Positions 1 to 6,387 are shown, counted from the first letter of the stretch. The stretch: DNA of 6,440 nucleotides from an uncultured Ruminococcus sp. (GCA_947174965.1 CAMWKY010000126.1:1-6440); one strand, 5' to 3'. A program made the numbers and translations. Notes: generated by a model from the letters alone, not told the origin.

Positions 1-258
1 GTCCTGCTCCGTATAGTTTTTATCGTTGCAGGAGAGATAATGCGGTACAGCGATAGTTTTTTCATTAGCAAAAGCCTTTTCAATCAAAGAAATATTATTC
101 ATGATAATTTCGGGATTCTTAAATATATCCCTGTTGACTGATTGTATGACATATTTCTTGTTGATTAAGTAAGTTTTGTTAATATGCCCTGATTTCAGTT
201 CATCTACAGAAAAAATATCCGAAATCCCGAAGTTCTGCATAATATCAGGAAAATTCAT
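1..258 (-). CDS. Phosphotransferase (APH fold), N-acetylhexosamine 1-kinase (NahK)-like, N-terminal part; runs off the left edge
   Basis: Only the first 86 residues are in the window; no stop codon is seen before base 1. The visible part carries a glycine-containing nucleotide loop GHINKTYLI (residues 24-32), a following strand YVIQSVN (36-42) and FKNP (46-49). This order closely resembles NahK/LnpB of Bifidobacterium (GHIN..TYL..YILQ.(I/M)N...F), enzymes that phosphorylate GlcNAc or GalNAc at C1 using ATP in the cytoplasm. The catalytic HxD..N and IDxD motifs would lie outside the window, so activity and sugar specificity cannot be judged. The chosen ATG overlaps the stop codon of the UPF0210 gene by one base (TAATG) and has no clear Shine-Dalgarno sequence, which suggests translational coupling. 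A second in-frame ATG six codons later (238-240) also lacks a good ribosome binding site. Family call is fairly firm; substrate is inference. Confidence 0.75.
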   Translation of the reverse strand, partial: MNFPDIMQNFGISDIFSVDELKSGHINKTYLINKKYVIQSVNRDIFKNPEIIMNNISLIEKAFANEKTIAVPHYLSCNDKNYTEQD

Positions 259-1616
259 TAGTTTTTCAGGCTGTGCATAGGTGCGGGAATACGTCCGCCA
301 CGATTGATAAACTTAGCAGGTGATTTGTCTTTTATAGCCATAATAGGCGCACTGCCCAGAAGTCCGCCAAATTCAAGGGTTTCACCTGCTTTTTTGCCGA
401 TTGCAGGTATAAGACGTACAGCAGTTGTTTTTGTATTCACCATGCCTATAGCTGCTTCATCTGCAATAATAGCAGAAATTGTTTCTGGTGAAATATCACC
501 TGTTACAGCTATCATATCAAGTCCGACTGAACATACAGCAGTCATTGCTTCAAGCTTTTCAAGACTAAGCACACCGTCAACAGCAGCATCAATCATGCCT
601 GCATCTTCCGAAACAGGAATAAATGCACCTGAAAGTCCGCCGACTGTTGAAGATGCCATAACACCGCCTTTTTTAACAGCATCATTGAGCATTGCAAGAC
701 AAGCTGTTGTACCGTGAGTACCGCACATTTCAAGTCCCATTTCCTCAAGAATATGTGCAACACTGTCGCCGACAGCAGGAGTAGGAGCAAGCGACAAGTC
801 AACAATGCCAAAAGGTACTCCTAATAAATCAGATGCCCTTGCACCTACAAGCTGACCCATTCTTGTAATCTTGAATGCAGTTTTCTTGATTATATCAGCA
901 AGTTCATTTATTGAAGCATCAGGATATTTTGCAAGTGCAGAACGCACAACTCCCGGACCTGATACACCAACATGGATTTCACAATCAGGCTCGCCTACTC
1001 CATGAAATGCACCTGCCATAAACGGATTATCTTCAACAGCATTACAGAATACAACAAGTTTCGCCGCACCTATACAGTCACGGTCTGCTGTTCTTTCGGC
1101 TGTTTCTTTTACAATCTGTCCCATAATTTTTACAGCGTCCATGTTTATTCCAGACTTTGTAGAGCCGATATTTACAGATGAACAGATATTTTGTGTAACA
1201 TCAAGAGCTTCAGGAATTGAACGGATAAGAGCTTCGTCACCAGCTGAAAATCCCTTATGTACAAGTGCAGAATATCCGCCTATAAAGTTAACTCCGCAGG
1301 TATCAGCTGCACGCTGTAAAGTCTTTGCAAATTTTACGGGACTTTCATTCGGACAAGCCGCCGCAAGCATTGCAATCGGAGTTACGGAAATTCGCTTGTT
1401 TACTATTGGTATGCCGTACTCTTTTTCGATTTTCTGACCTGTTGCAACAAGATTTCCTGCCTTTGCAACAATTTTATTGTATACCTTTTCACAAGCTTTG
1501 TCTATATCTGTATCAATGCAGTCAAGGAGTGATATACCCATTGTAATTGTTCTTATGTCAAGACATTCGTCCTGAATCATTCTTATTGTTTCAAGAATAT
1601 TATAAACATTAAGCAT
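258..1616 (-). CDS. UPF0210 / DUF711 'PFL family' protein
   Basis: This is a full-length member (452 residues, about the usual 450) of a family widely conserved in Firmicutes and archaea. Its name reflects structural similarity to pyruvate formate-lyase, but its biochemical role is unknown. Family landmarks are visible in order: the N-terminal ILETIRMI (7-14) and ITMGISL (24-30), NKRISVTPI (73-81), [12 protein letters not shown] (111-122), GTHGTTA (299-305) and the characteristic C-terminal tail [11 protein letters not shown] (436-446). I see no glycyl-radical signature of the RVxGY type, so it should not be annotated as an active pyruvate formate-lyase. The start is supported by GAAAGGAG at 1625-1632, eight bases upstream of the ATG. 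It lies 20 bp after the UPF0237 ACT-domain gene, the standard order for this pair, and its stop codon overlaps the start of the kinase gene. Probably cytoplasmic, as no signal peptide is visible. Confidence 0.93.
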   Translation of the reverse strand: MLNVYNILETIRMIQDECLDIRTITMGISLLDCIDTDIDKACEKVYNKIVAKAGNLVATGQKIEKEYGIPIVNKRISVTPIAMLAAACPNESPVKFAKTLQRAADTCGVNFIGGYSALVHKGFSAGDEALIRSIPEALDVTQNICSSVNIGSTKSGINMDAVKIMGQIVKETAERTADRDCIGAAKLVVFCNAVEDNPFMAGAFHGVGEPDCEIHVGVSGPGVVRSALAKYPDASINELADIIKKTAFKITRMGQLVGARASDLLGVPFGIVDLSLAPTPAVGDSVAHILEEMGLEMCGTHGTTACLAMLNDAVKKGGVMASSTVGGLSGAFIPVSEDAGMIDAAVDGVLSLEKLEAMTAVCSVGLDMIAVTGDISPETISAIIADEAAIGMVNTKTTAVRLIPAIGKKAGETLEFGGLLGSAPIMAIKDKSPAKFINRGGRIPAPMHSLKN

Positions 1617-1636
1617 TTAGCAAACTCCTTTCCTGC

Positions 1637-1906
1637 TTATATATTGTGCATGGAGTTGAAAATATCTTCGTGCATTGTGTGAATTGAAAGACCGAGTTTT
1701 TCTCCAAGACTTGTCATTCCGTCAACAAGTTCTGCAAAATCCTTGTTCATGCCGGTTATATCAACAAGCATAATCATAGCAAACATATCCTGCAAAACGC
1801 TTTGAGTAACCTCAATCACGTTTACACCCATTTCTGCACATATTCCGCTTACTTTGTAGAGTATGCCCACATTGTCCTTACCGATTACAGTTATAACAGC
1901 TCTCAT
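1637..1906 (-). CDS. UPF0237 family ACT-domain protein
   Basis: An 89-residue protein that is essentially a single ACT domain, the small ligand-binding fold used for allosteric amino-acid sensing. It opens with MRAVITVIGKDNVGILYKVS: the beta strand, then the GKDNVGIL loop (9-16) that contacts ligand or dimer partner in ACT domains. The family-typical ending MHEDIFNSMH is at 79-88. It contains no DNA-binding or catalytic domain, so it probably acts as a sensor or as a partner of the UPF0210 protein encoded 20 bp downstream; this pairing is widely conserved, but the ligand and mechanism are unknown to me. It is distantly like the ACT domains of GcvR, but too short to be a complete GcvR. A strong AGGAGG at 1915-1920, eight bases before the ATG, fixes the start. 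It is the first gene of the leftward operon. Confidence 0.93.
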   Translation of the reverse strand: MRAVITVIGKDNVGILYKVSGICAEMGVNVIEVTQSVLQDMFAMIMLVDITGMNKDFAELVDGMTSLGEKLGLSIHTMHEDIFNSMHNI

Positions 1907-1938
1907 TTAATGAACCTCCTAAAAAAAATTTACACTTA

Positions 1939-1967
1939 ATTATATCATATTTTTATGAAAAAATAAA
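1939..1967 (-). promoter_or_regulatory. Predicted sigma-A promoter of the UPF0237-UPF0210-kinase operon
   Basis: Read on the minus strand, a perfect -10 TATAAT lies at 1939-1944. Seventeen bases upstream is only a weak -35 match, TTTATT at 1962-1967 (3 of 6), set in an AT-rich tract that could act as an UP element. Predicted transcription start is near 1932, giving a leader of about 25 nt before the UPF0237 ATG. The -10 is convincing and the -35 is not. Confidence 0.55.
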
Positions 1968-2016
1968 GACTTATTATTAATTTTATTTTTTAACTATATT
2001 TTTTTATCTTAAACTA

Positions 2017-2045
2017 TGGAAATATTCTTAATTATGTGATATAAT
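2017..2045 (+). promoter_or_regulatory. Predicted sigma-A promoter of the PHP-alaR-alaT-ispE operon
   Basis: A -35 hexamer TGGAAA (4 of 6 matches to TTGACA) at 2017-2022 is followed after exactly 17 bp by a perfect TATAAT at 2040-2045, preceded by TGA to give an extended -10 (TGnTATAAT). The predicted start is near 2052, leaving a short leader with the ribosome binding site AGGGAGG at 2064-2070. It is divergent from the leftward promoter; the two -35 regions are about 50 bp apart, with T-rich DNA between them. Confidence 0.65.
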
Positions 2046-2079
2046 ATAAGTTAATCTATATTCAGGGAGGCTGATTTTA

Positions 2080-2931
2080 ATGATTCTTATCGACTGCCAC
2101 ACACATACGCAGTATTCTATGGACAGCGATGCTGATATTGTACAGATGATTGAACGTGCAAAGGCACTCAATCTGTCAGCTTATGCCATAACAGACCACT
2201 GCGAATGCAATTTCTGGTATCCAGAGGAGCATTACAGTACAGAAGAAGCCGTATTTGCACATGATTACTTCAACTATCAAAAAGACTTTGAAAATTCCGT
2301 ATCTGCTGTTACCTCACTTAAAGAAAAATACGCTGACTTCAATCTGATATGTGGTGTTGAAATGGGACAGGCAATGCTTGATATTGAAGTTGCCGAAAAA
2401 ATAGCAAACGACAAACGTCTTGACTTTATCATAGCATCTGTACATCAGATTAAAAATGAACAGGATTTTTATTATATAGATTACAACAATATGACTATGG
2501 ACGAAATATATAATCTTCTTGAAAGATATTTTGTTGAAGTCTATGAACTCTGCAAATGGGGAAAATTTGACGTTTTAGGTCATCTTACATACTGTATACG
2601 CTATATGAAAATGCGTAACGGCATAAATCCCGATTTGAGCAGATTTGACGAGATAATCGCAGAGAGTTTTCGTGAACTTGCACAAAAAGGCAAGGGCATT
2701 GAAATAAATACATCAGGAATAAGACAAAAATGCAGTCATTCGTTTCCGTCGCTTAAATATGTACAGCTTTTCCATGATGTCGGCGGTGAAGTACTTTCAA
2801 TCGGTTCAGATGCTCACACTGTTGAAGATTTAGGTGCTAACGTATCAGAATGTATTGAAATTGCAAAAACAGCAGGCTTTAAAAATGTATGCTGTTTCAG
2901 AAACCGCAGACCACATTTTATTTCCATTTAA
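2080..2931 (+). CDS. PHP-domain phosphatase, histidinol-phosphatase (HisJ/HisK)-like
   Basis: A 283-residue cytoplasmic protein with a complete set of PHP metal-site residues: HTH at 7-9, DH at 39-40, E94 in GVEMG, H122 in SVHQ, H168 in GHLT, and D244/H246 in GSDAH. The PHP fold binds a multinuclear metal centre and hydrolyses phosphoesters. Length and motif order fit the HisJ/HisK type (about 260-290 residues), which dephosphorylates L-histidinol phosphate in histidine synthesis. No other his gene is in the window, so the true substrate could be another small phosphate ester. The ATG is supported by AGGGAGG at 2064-2070, nine bases upstream. It is the first gene of the rightward operon, and the regulator gene starts 16 bp after its stop. 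Confidence is high for the fold and moderate for histidinol phosphatase activity. Confidence 0.85.
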   Translation: MILIDCHTHTQYSMDSDADIVQMIERAKALNLSAYAITDHCECNFWYPEEHYSTEEAVFAHDYFNYQKDFENSVSAVTSLKEKYADFNLICGVEMGQAMLDIEVAEKIANDKRLDFIIASVHQIKNEQDFYYIDYNNMTMDEIYNLLERYFVEVYELCKWGKFDVLGHLTYCIRYMKMRNGINPDLSRFDEIIAESFRELAQKGKGIEINTSGIRQKCSHSFPSLKYVQLFHDVGGEVLSIGSDAHTVEDLGANVSECIEIAKTAGFKNVCCFRNRRPHFISI

Positions 2932-2932
2932 G

Positions 2933-2938
2933 AAAGGA
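2933..2938 (+). promoter_or_regulatory. Ribosome binding site that sets the alaR start
   Basis: AAAGGA nine bases before the ATG at 2948. The reading frame stays open upstream to a GTG at 2834, but that part lies inside the PHP gene, has no ribosome binding site, and would add 38 residues unlike any Lrp protein. The site therefore supports the shorter start. Confidence 0.7.
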
Positions 2939-2947
2939 TTTGATTTA

Positions 2948-3427
2948 ATGAAAAACGAAATTATCAGAATTTTACAGCAAAATGCCCGTATCTCAAATAC
3001 AGCTATGGGTGAAATGCTTGGTATCTCTCCCGAACAGGCGGCGGAAGAAATCCACAAGCTTGAAAATGAAGGTGTTATCCGTGGCTACAGCGTTATTGTT
3101 GATGAAGATAAAGTTGACAGTTCAACCGTGTACGCTACAATTGAGTTGAGAGTTACTCCACAGCGTGACTGCGGATTTGATGATATTGCAAAAACAATAA
3201 TGATGTATGATGAGGTTGAAAGCGTAAGCCTTATGTCATCAGGTGTGTATGACTTGTCCGTTGAAGTAAAGGGCAATAATCTTAAAGATGTTGCATTTTT
3301 TGTATCAGAAAGACTTGCTACAATTGACGGTATATTGTCAACTTCTACGCATTTTATACTTAAAAAATACAAGGAAAAAGGCATATTTATTGATGATGAT
3401 GAAACAGATGAAAGGGGTCTGGGTTGA
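2948..3427 (+). CDS. alaR: Lrp/AsnC-family transcriptional regulator, AlaR (YugG)-like
   Basis: A 159-residue protein of the usual Lrp/AsnC length. Residues 1 to about 50 form the AsnC-type winged helix-turn-helix (helix at 2-9, the LGISPEQAAEEIHKLENEGVI region as recognition helix and wing). Residues from about 60 to 140 form the ligand-binding RAM/AsnC domain, with VYATIELRVTP, the GVYDLSVEV strand and THFILKKYK near the end. The tail is acidic (IDDDETDE). Both the sequence style, notably STSTHFILKKYK, and the position directly before an AlaT-like aminotransferase match B. subtilis AlaR, which activates its own alaR-alaT operon. By analogy it probably senses an amino acid such as alanine and controls this operon. 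Effector and target are inferred; no operator was recognised with confidence. The stop codon abuts the alaT start in the same reading phase. Confidence 0.88.
   Translation: MKNEIIRILQQNARISNTAMGEMLGISPEQAAEEIHKLENEGVIRGYSVIVDEDKVDSSTVYATIELRVTPQRDCGFDDIAKTIMMYDEVESVSLMSSGVYDLSVEVKGNNLKDVAFFVSERLATIDGILSTSTHFILKKYKEKGIFIDDDETDERGLG
3411..3417 (+). promoter_or_regulatory. Ribosome binding site supporting a GTG start for alaT
   Basis: AAAGGGG inside the end of alaR, ten bases before the GTG at 3428. The GTG follows the alaR TGA directly, so no longer version of alaT is possible. The next in-frame ATG is 29 codons later and would remove the conserved SGIRKFFD segment. Confidence 0.6.
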
Positions 3428-4615
3428 GTGATAGATTACGATAAAATTCTTTCAAATAAGATAAAGAATATAAAGCCGTCTGGGATAAGAAAATTCTTTG
3501 ATATTGCCGCAACTATGGAGGGAGTTATTTCTCTCGGTGTCGGTGAGCCTGATTTTTCTACTCCTTGGGTCATAAGAAAAACAGCTATTCAGGTTCTTGA
3601 GCGCAAAAATATTGTCTATGGTGCAAATATCGGAATTGAGCCATTAAGACAAGCCATTTCCCGAAAAATTGAGAAAAAACACAATGTACACTATGATTAT
3701 AAAAGTGAAATCATTGTAACTGTCGGCGGTTCAGAAGCTATTGACCTCGCTATTCGTGGACTTATTGACCCTGGAGATGAAGTGCTTGTTGTTGAGCCGT
3801 GTTTTGTATGTTATGCACCGCTTGTTGAACTTATGGGCGGAATTGCTGTTCCTGTTCCGACAAAAATCGAAAACAATTTCAAGCTTACTGTTGATGATTT
3901 AAAGGGCAAAATTACAGAACGTACAAAGCTTATAATAATGCCGTTTCCTAATAATCCGACAGGTGCTATAATGACAAAGGAAGATTTAGAGCCGATTGCT
4001 GATTTTCTCCGCAATACAGATATAATGATTCTTTCAGATGAAATATACTCCGAACTTACATACGGCAGAAAGCATTTTTCGATAATTGAGCTTGACGGTA
4101 TGCGTGAGCGTACAATATATGTCAATGGATTTTCAAAGGCTTATGCAATGACTGGCTGGCGACTTGGTTACGTCACTGCACCTGCTCCGATTATATCACA
4201 GATTTTCAAAATCCACCAATATGGCATTATGTGTAGTCCTTATATAAGTCAGAATGCCGCTATAGAGGCACTCAATTCATGCGACGGTGAAGTTACGAAA
4301 ATGGTTGATGAATACAATATCCGCCGACGTTATCTTGTAAGTGAATTTAACAGATTAGGCTTGTCATGTTTCAATCCGGAGGGGGCATTTTATGTATTCC
4401 CATGTATAAAAAGTACAGGTCTTACAAGTGAGGTTTTCTGCGAGCGTCTGCTTTATGAGGAAAAAGTTGCTGTCGTTCCCGGAAGTGCTTTCGGTGAATC
4501 AGGTGAAGGCTATGTGAGAATATCTTATGCTTATTCATTAAAGCATCTTATGGAGGCTATGGAGCGTATAGAGCATTTCCTGAAAAAACTGGAGGACGAA
4601 AAGTATGAAAGTTAA
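3428..4615 (+). CDS. alaT: PLP-dependent aminotransferase (fold type I, class I/II), AlaT (YugH)-like
   Basis: A full-length 395-residue aminotransferase. Key residues: GVGEPDF (37-43), YGANIG (64-69), the PLP-phosphate segment GGSEAIDLAIR (100-110), N176 in NNPTGA, D204 and Y207 in DEIYSELTYG, the Schiff-base lysine K237 in GFSKAYAMTGWRLGY with R245, and the substrate carboxylate arginine R364 in YVRISYA. The N-terminal SGIRKFFDIAATMEGVISLG closely resembles B. subtilis AlaT (YugH), and gene order behind an AlaR-like regulator agrees. The probable reaction is alanine plus 2-oxoglutarate giving pyruvate plus glutamate in the cytoplasm. An aspartate- or aromatic-preferring aminotransferase of the same subgroup remains possible. 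HisC is unlikely (about 350 residues, different motifs). Translation starts at GTG with no gap after alaR, and the 3' end overlaps ispE by 11 bp. Confidence 0.88.
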   Translation: MIDYDKILSNKIKNIKPSGIRKFFDIAATMEGVISLGVGEPDFSTPWVIRKTAIQVLERKNIVYGANIGIEPLRQAISRKIEKKHNVHYDYKSEIIVTVGGSEAIDLAIRGLIDPGDEVLVVEPCFVCYAPLVELMGGIAVPVPTKIENNFKLTVDDLKGKITERTKLIIMPFPNNPTGAIMTKEDLEPIADFLRNTDIMILSDEIYSELTYGRKHFSIIELDGMRERTIYVNGFSKAYAMTGWRLGYVTAPAPIISQIFKIHQYGIMCSPYISQNAAIEALNSCDGEVTKMVDEYNIRRRYLVSEFNRLGLSCFNPEGAFYVFPCIKSTGLTSEVFCERLLYEEKVAVVPGSAFGESGEGYVRISYAYSLKHLMEAMERIEHFLKKLEDEKYES

Positions 4616-5516
4616 AGCTGCTGCAAAAATAAATCTTGCACTTGATGTATATGATTACAAACGTCCTGACGGTTATCATGAAATAGAAAGCATTTTTCAG
4701 ACTGTCAGCATATATGATGAAGTAACAGTTGAACTTATAGAAAACAGGATTGAGCTTACTTGTGAAGTTCCCGAAAAATTTGCATCTTCCGACCCGATAC
4801 CATGTGATGAGAGAAATATTGCATACAAAGCTGCAAAAAGATTTATTGACGAAAATAATCTTGAAACAGGTTGCAGAATCCACATAAAAAAAGGTATACC
4901 GTCGCAAGCAGGAATGGGCGGAGGAAGTACAGATGCTGCTGCTGTTCTGTTCTGTCTTAATAAGCTGACTGGCAAGACTTTTTCCGCACCTGAAAAATTA
5001 GGAGCTGACGTGCCGTTTTTTCTTACAGGCGGTACTGCATACGTTTCGGGTATAGGCGAGAAAATCTACAAAATAAATGATTATTCAGGAAAAATTATTG
5101 TAATCGCAAAAGGAAAGGAATGTGTATCAACTGCAAAGGCTTACAGACTGCTTGATGAACTGAGAGAAAAATATCGCAGACTTTACGGCGATTCAGCACA
5201 TATATATTATGATAAAAAATATGCACCTGTTTGTGTAAAACTGATGTCTGATGCGATACACAACGGAAAAAGTGCGTCTGAATATGTGCGGAACAGCTTT
5301 GAAGATGCAATTCATCTTGATGAAGTTGATGATATAAAAACAAAAATGATGAAATGCGGAGCAGAGGCATCATGTATGACTGGAAGCGGTTCTGCTGTTT
5401 TCGGCATTTTTGCTGATGCGGAAAAAGCACAATCATGTGCAGAACTTCTTGAAAATGACGGCTACTTCTCACAAGTATGTGAGCCTGTATCCGAATCATT
5501 TATAATAATCGAATAA
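4605..5516 (+). CDS. ispE: 4-diphosphocytidyl-2-C-methyl-D-erythritol kinase
   Basis: A GHMP-family kinase of 303 residues that phosphorylates CDP-ME at the 2-hydroxyl in the MEP route to isoprenoids. Visible motifs: AKINLALDV (7-15) with catalytic K8, RPDGYHEIESIFQTV (20-34), the ATP loop PSQAGMGGGSTDAAA (99-113), LGADVPFF (132-139) with catalytic D135, and motif 3 MTGSGSAVFGIF (258-269). All catalytic residues are present, so it should be active. Between the ATP loop and LGADVP it is about six residues shorter than E. coli IspE, apparently losing most of a helix after residue 127. The start is set by GGAGG at 4591-4595, nine bases upstream, and the gene overlaps the alaT end by 11 bp, which indicates cotranscription and probably translational coupling. 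It is the last gene of the operon; a terminator follows four bases after the stop codon. Confidence 0.96.
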   Translation: MKVKAAAKINLALDVYDYKRPDGYHEIESIFQTVSIYDEVTVELIENRIELTCEVPEKFASSDPIPCDERNIAYKAAKRFIDENNLETGCRIHIKKGIPSQAGMGGGSTDAAAVLFCLNKLTGKTFSAPEKLGADVPFFLTGGTAYVSGIGEKIYKINDYSGKIIVIAKGKECVSTAKAYRLLDELREKYRRLYGDSAHIYYDKKYAPVCVKLMSDAIHNGKSASEYVRNSFEDAIHLDEVDDIKTKMMKCGAEASCMTGSGSAVFGIFADAEKAQSCAELLENDGYFSQVCEPVSESFIIIE

Positions 5517-5519
5517 AAC

Positions 5520-5559
5520 AAAAAGTTGCCTGTACAGAATCTGTACCGACAACTTTTTT
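5520..5559. terminator. Bidirectional rho-independent terminator between convergent ispE and aqpZ
   Basis: The outer stem AAAAAGTTG (5520-5528) pairs perfectly with CAACTTTTT (5550-5558). After a C/A mismatch, a C-G pair and a T/C mismatch, an inner six-pair stem GTACAG/CTGTAC (5532-5537 with 5541-5546) closes a three-base AAT loop. A run of six T follows on the plus strand (5554-5559). The complementary A-run gives T-rich DNA (TTTTTGTTTTATT) after the hairpin on the minus strand, so it should stop transcription from both sides. It lies 3 bp after the ispE stop and 11 bp from the aquaporin stop. Confidence 0.88.
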
Positions 5560-5570
5560 GCTTATTCAGC

Positions 5571-6341
5571 TTACTTTTTCTTTTTGCCATTCTTTTTTAC
5601 TGTATCAGATACCGGAGCAGGTTTCCTTTCAACAACGTCTTCACCTGCAAGAACTCTGTAAACTACAGCAGCCAGAGCAGCTCCTATAAATGGTCCGAAT
5701 ATGAATACTGGTAAGCATGACATAGGGTCGGAATTACCGCTGATAGCAGCAATAACAGCAGGACCGAGACTTCTTGCTGGATTAACGGAAGTTCCTGTAA
5801 GACCGATTCCGAGAATATGTACAAGAGTCAAAGTAAATCCGATAACGATACCAGCAAATGAGCCGTGATTGCCTTTTCTTGAGGTGACACCGATAATAGT
5901 CAGTACAAAAATAAACGTAAGAACTACTTCAACAATAAGACCTGCCAGAGCATTACCTGAAACATCTGCAAGACCGTTTGTTCCGTATCCGCCTGTTTTA
6001 TCTTCAACATTGCCAAGACTGAAAATAGCTGCAAGAATACCTGAACCTGCAAAAGCTCCGATACATTGTGCAATAACATAGCCGATAAAATCGGTAAAAC
6101 TCATATTACCGCTGATAAGTACACCTAGAGAAACAGCAGGATTGATGTGACAGCCTGAAATATTTCCGACACAATAAGCCATTCCGACAATAGTAAGACC
6201 AAAAGCAAGAGCAGTAAGAATGTAACCACAGCCGTTAGCAGAATCACAGCCAACAAGCATTGCAGTTCCACAACCAAGAATTACAAGTACCATAGTACCT
6301 ATAAATTCAGCTACATATTTCTTGAATGAATTTGCTTTCAT
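5571..6341 (-). CDS. aqpZ: Aquaporin (MIP family), AqpZ-type water channel
   Basis: A 256-residue membrane protein with the six-helix, two-half-helix plan of MIP channels. The first pore signature is GCHINPAVSLG (63-73) and the second GTSVNPARSLGPAV (183-196), so both NPA motifs are intact. Counting from them, the selectivity-filter positions are F47, H175, T184 and R190, the same quartet as E. coli AqpZ (F43, H174, T183, R189). This argues for water selectivity rather than glycerol transport; GlpF has a wider filter. Hydrophobic segments lie near 10-30, 40-60, 84-108, 132-152, 161-180 and 210-232. The C-terminus is cytoplasmic-looking and ends KKNGKKKK, an unusually basic tail. The ATG at 6341 is chosen because GAAAGGAG lies six bases upstream; the open frame reaches a TTG at 6380, but that lies in the untranslated leader. 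Single-gene transcription unit. Confidence 0.93.
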   Translation of the reverse strand: MKANSFKKYVAEFIGTMVLVILGCGTAMLVGCDSANGCGYILTALAFGLTIVGMAYCVGNISGCHINPAVSLGVLISGNMSFTDFIGYVIAQCIGAFAGSGILAAIFSLGNVEDKTGGYGTNGLADVSGNALAGLIVEVVLTFIFVLTIIGVTSRKGNHGSFAGIVIGFTLTLVHILGIGLTGTSVNPARSLGPAVIAAISGNSDPMSCLPVFIFGPFIGAALAAVVYRVLAGEDVVERKPAPVSDTVKKNGKKKK

Positions 6342-6347
6342 AATATT

Positions 6348-6355
6348 CTCCTTTC
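6348..6355 (-). promoter_or_regulatory. Ribosome binding site that sets the aqpZ start
   Basis: GAAAGGAG on the minus strand, six bases before the ATG at 6341. It rules out the in-frame TTG at 6380, which sits at the predicted transcription start and would have no leader. Confidence 0.8.
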
Positions 6356-6365
6356 TTTTAAAATT

Positions 6366-6380
6366 TTGAGATAATCTCAA
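6366..6380. promoter_or_regulatory. Perfect 15-bp palindrome (7-1-7) at the aqpZ start site, candidate operator
   Basis: TTGAGAT-A-ATCTCAA is a perfect inverted repeat of seven bases around a single central base. It begins about eight bases downstream of the aqpZ -10 box, covering roughly +1 to +15 of the transcript. That is a typical place for a repressor to block transcription. The 7-1-7 geometry is that of Fur/PerR/Zur-type boxes, but the bases only partly match (five of seven with the PerR half-site TTATAAT), so the regulator is not identified. In RNA the arms would make a hairpin with an impractically tight loop and no T-run, so a terminator is unlikely. Confidence 0.5.
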
Positions 6381-6387
6381 TATTTAT

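Noticed and set aside
304..717. Plus-strand open frame of 137 codons opposite the UPF0210 gene
   Set aside because: It lies fully antisense to a well-supported gene, has no ribosome binding site or recognisable domain, and its low-complexity Ala/Ser/Pro/Ile content is what a shadow of the coding strand gives.
2834..2947. Longer alaR starting at a GTG inside the PHP gene
   Set aside because: No ribosome binding site, a long overlap with the PHP coding region, and 38 extra residues not expected in Lrp/AsnC proteins; the ATG at 2948 has a good site.
3428..4615. Histidinol-phosphate aminotransferase (HisC) as an alternative, which would pair with the PHP phosphatase
   Set aside because: The protein is about 45 residues longer than HisC and its motifs (SGIRKFFD, SKAYAMTGWRLGY) and AlaR neighbour fit the AlaT/PatA group instead.
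4557..4907. Minus-strand open frame of 116 codons opposite the alaT/ispE junction
   Set aside because: Antisense to two firmly identified genes; the Cys/Phe/Tyr-rich translation has no family features and no start signal.
5095..5499. Minus-strand open frame of 134 codons opposite the second half of ispE
   Set aside because: Antisense shadow; its His/Gln-rich translation reflects the coding bias of ispE read backwards.
5520..5559. GTACAG/CTGTAC as a regulatory operator
   Set aside because: It is the upper part of a long hairpin with T-runs on both sides, located between two stop codons, so a terminator explains it fully.
6342..6380. Longer aquaporin starting at TTG 6380
   Set aside because: This TTG is at the predicted transcription start and within the palindrome; the ATG at 6341 has a strong ribosome binding site and gives the usual AqpZ N-terminus.
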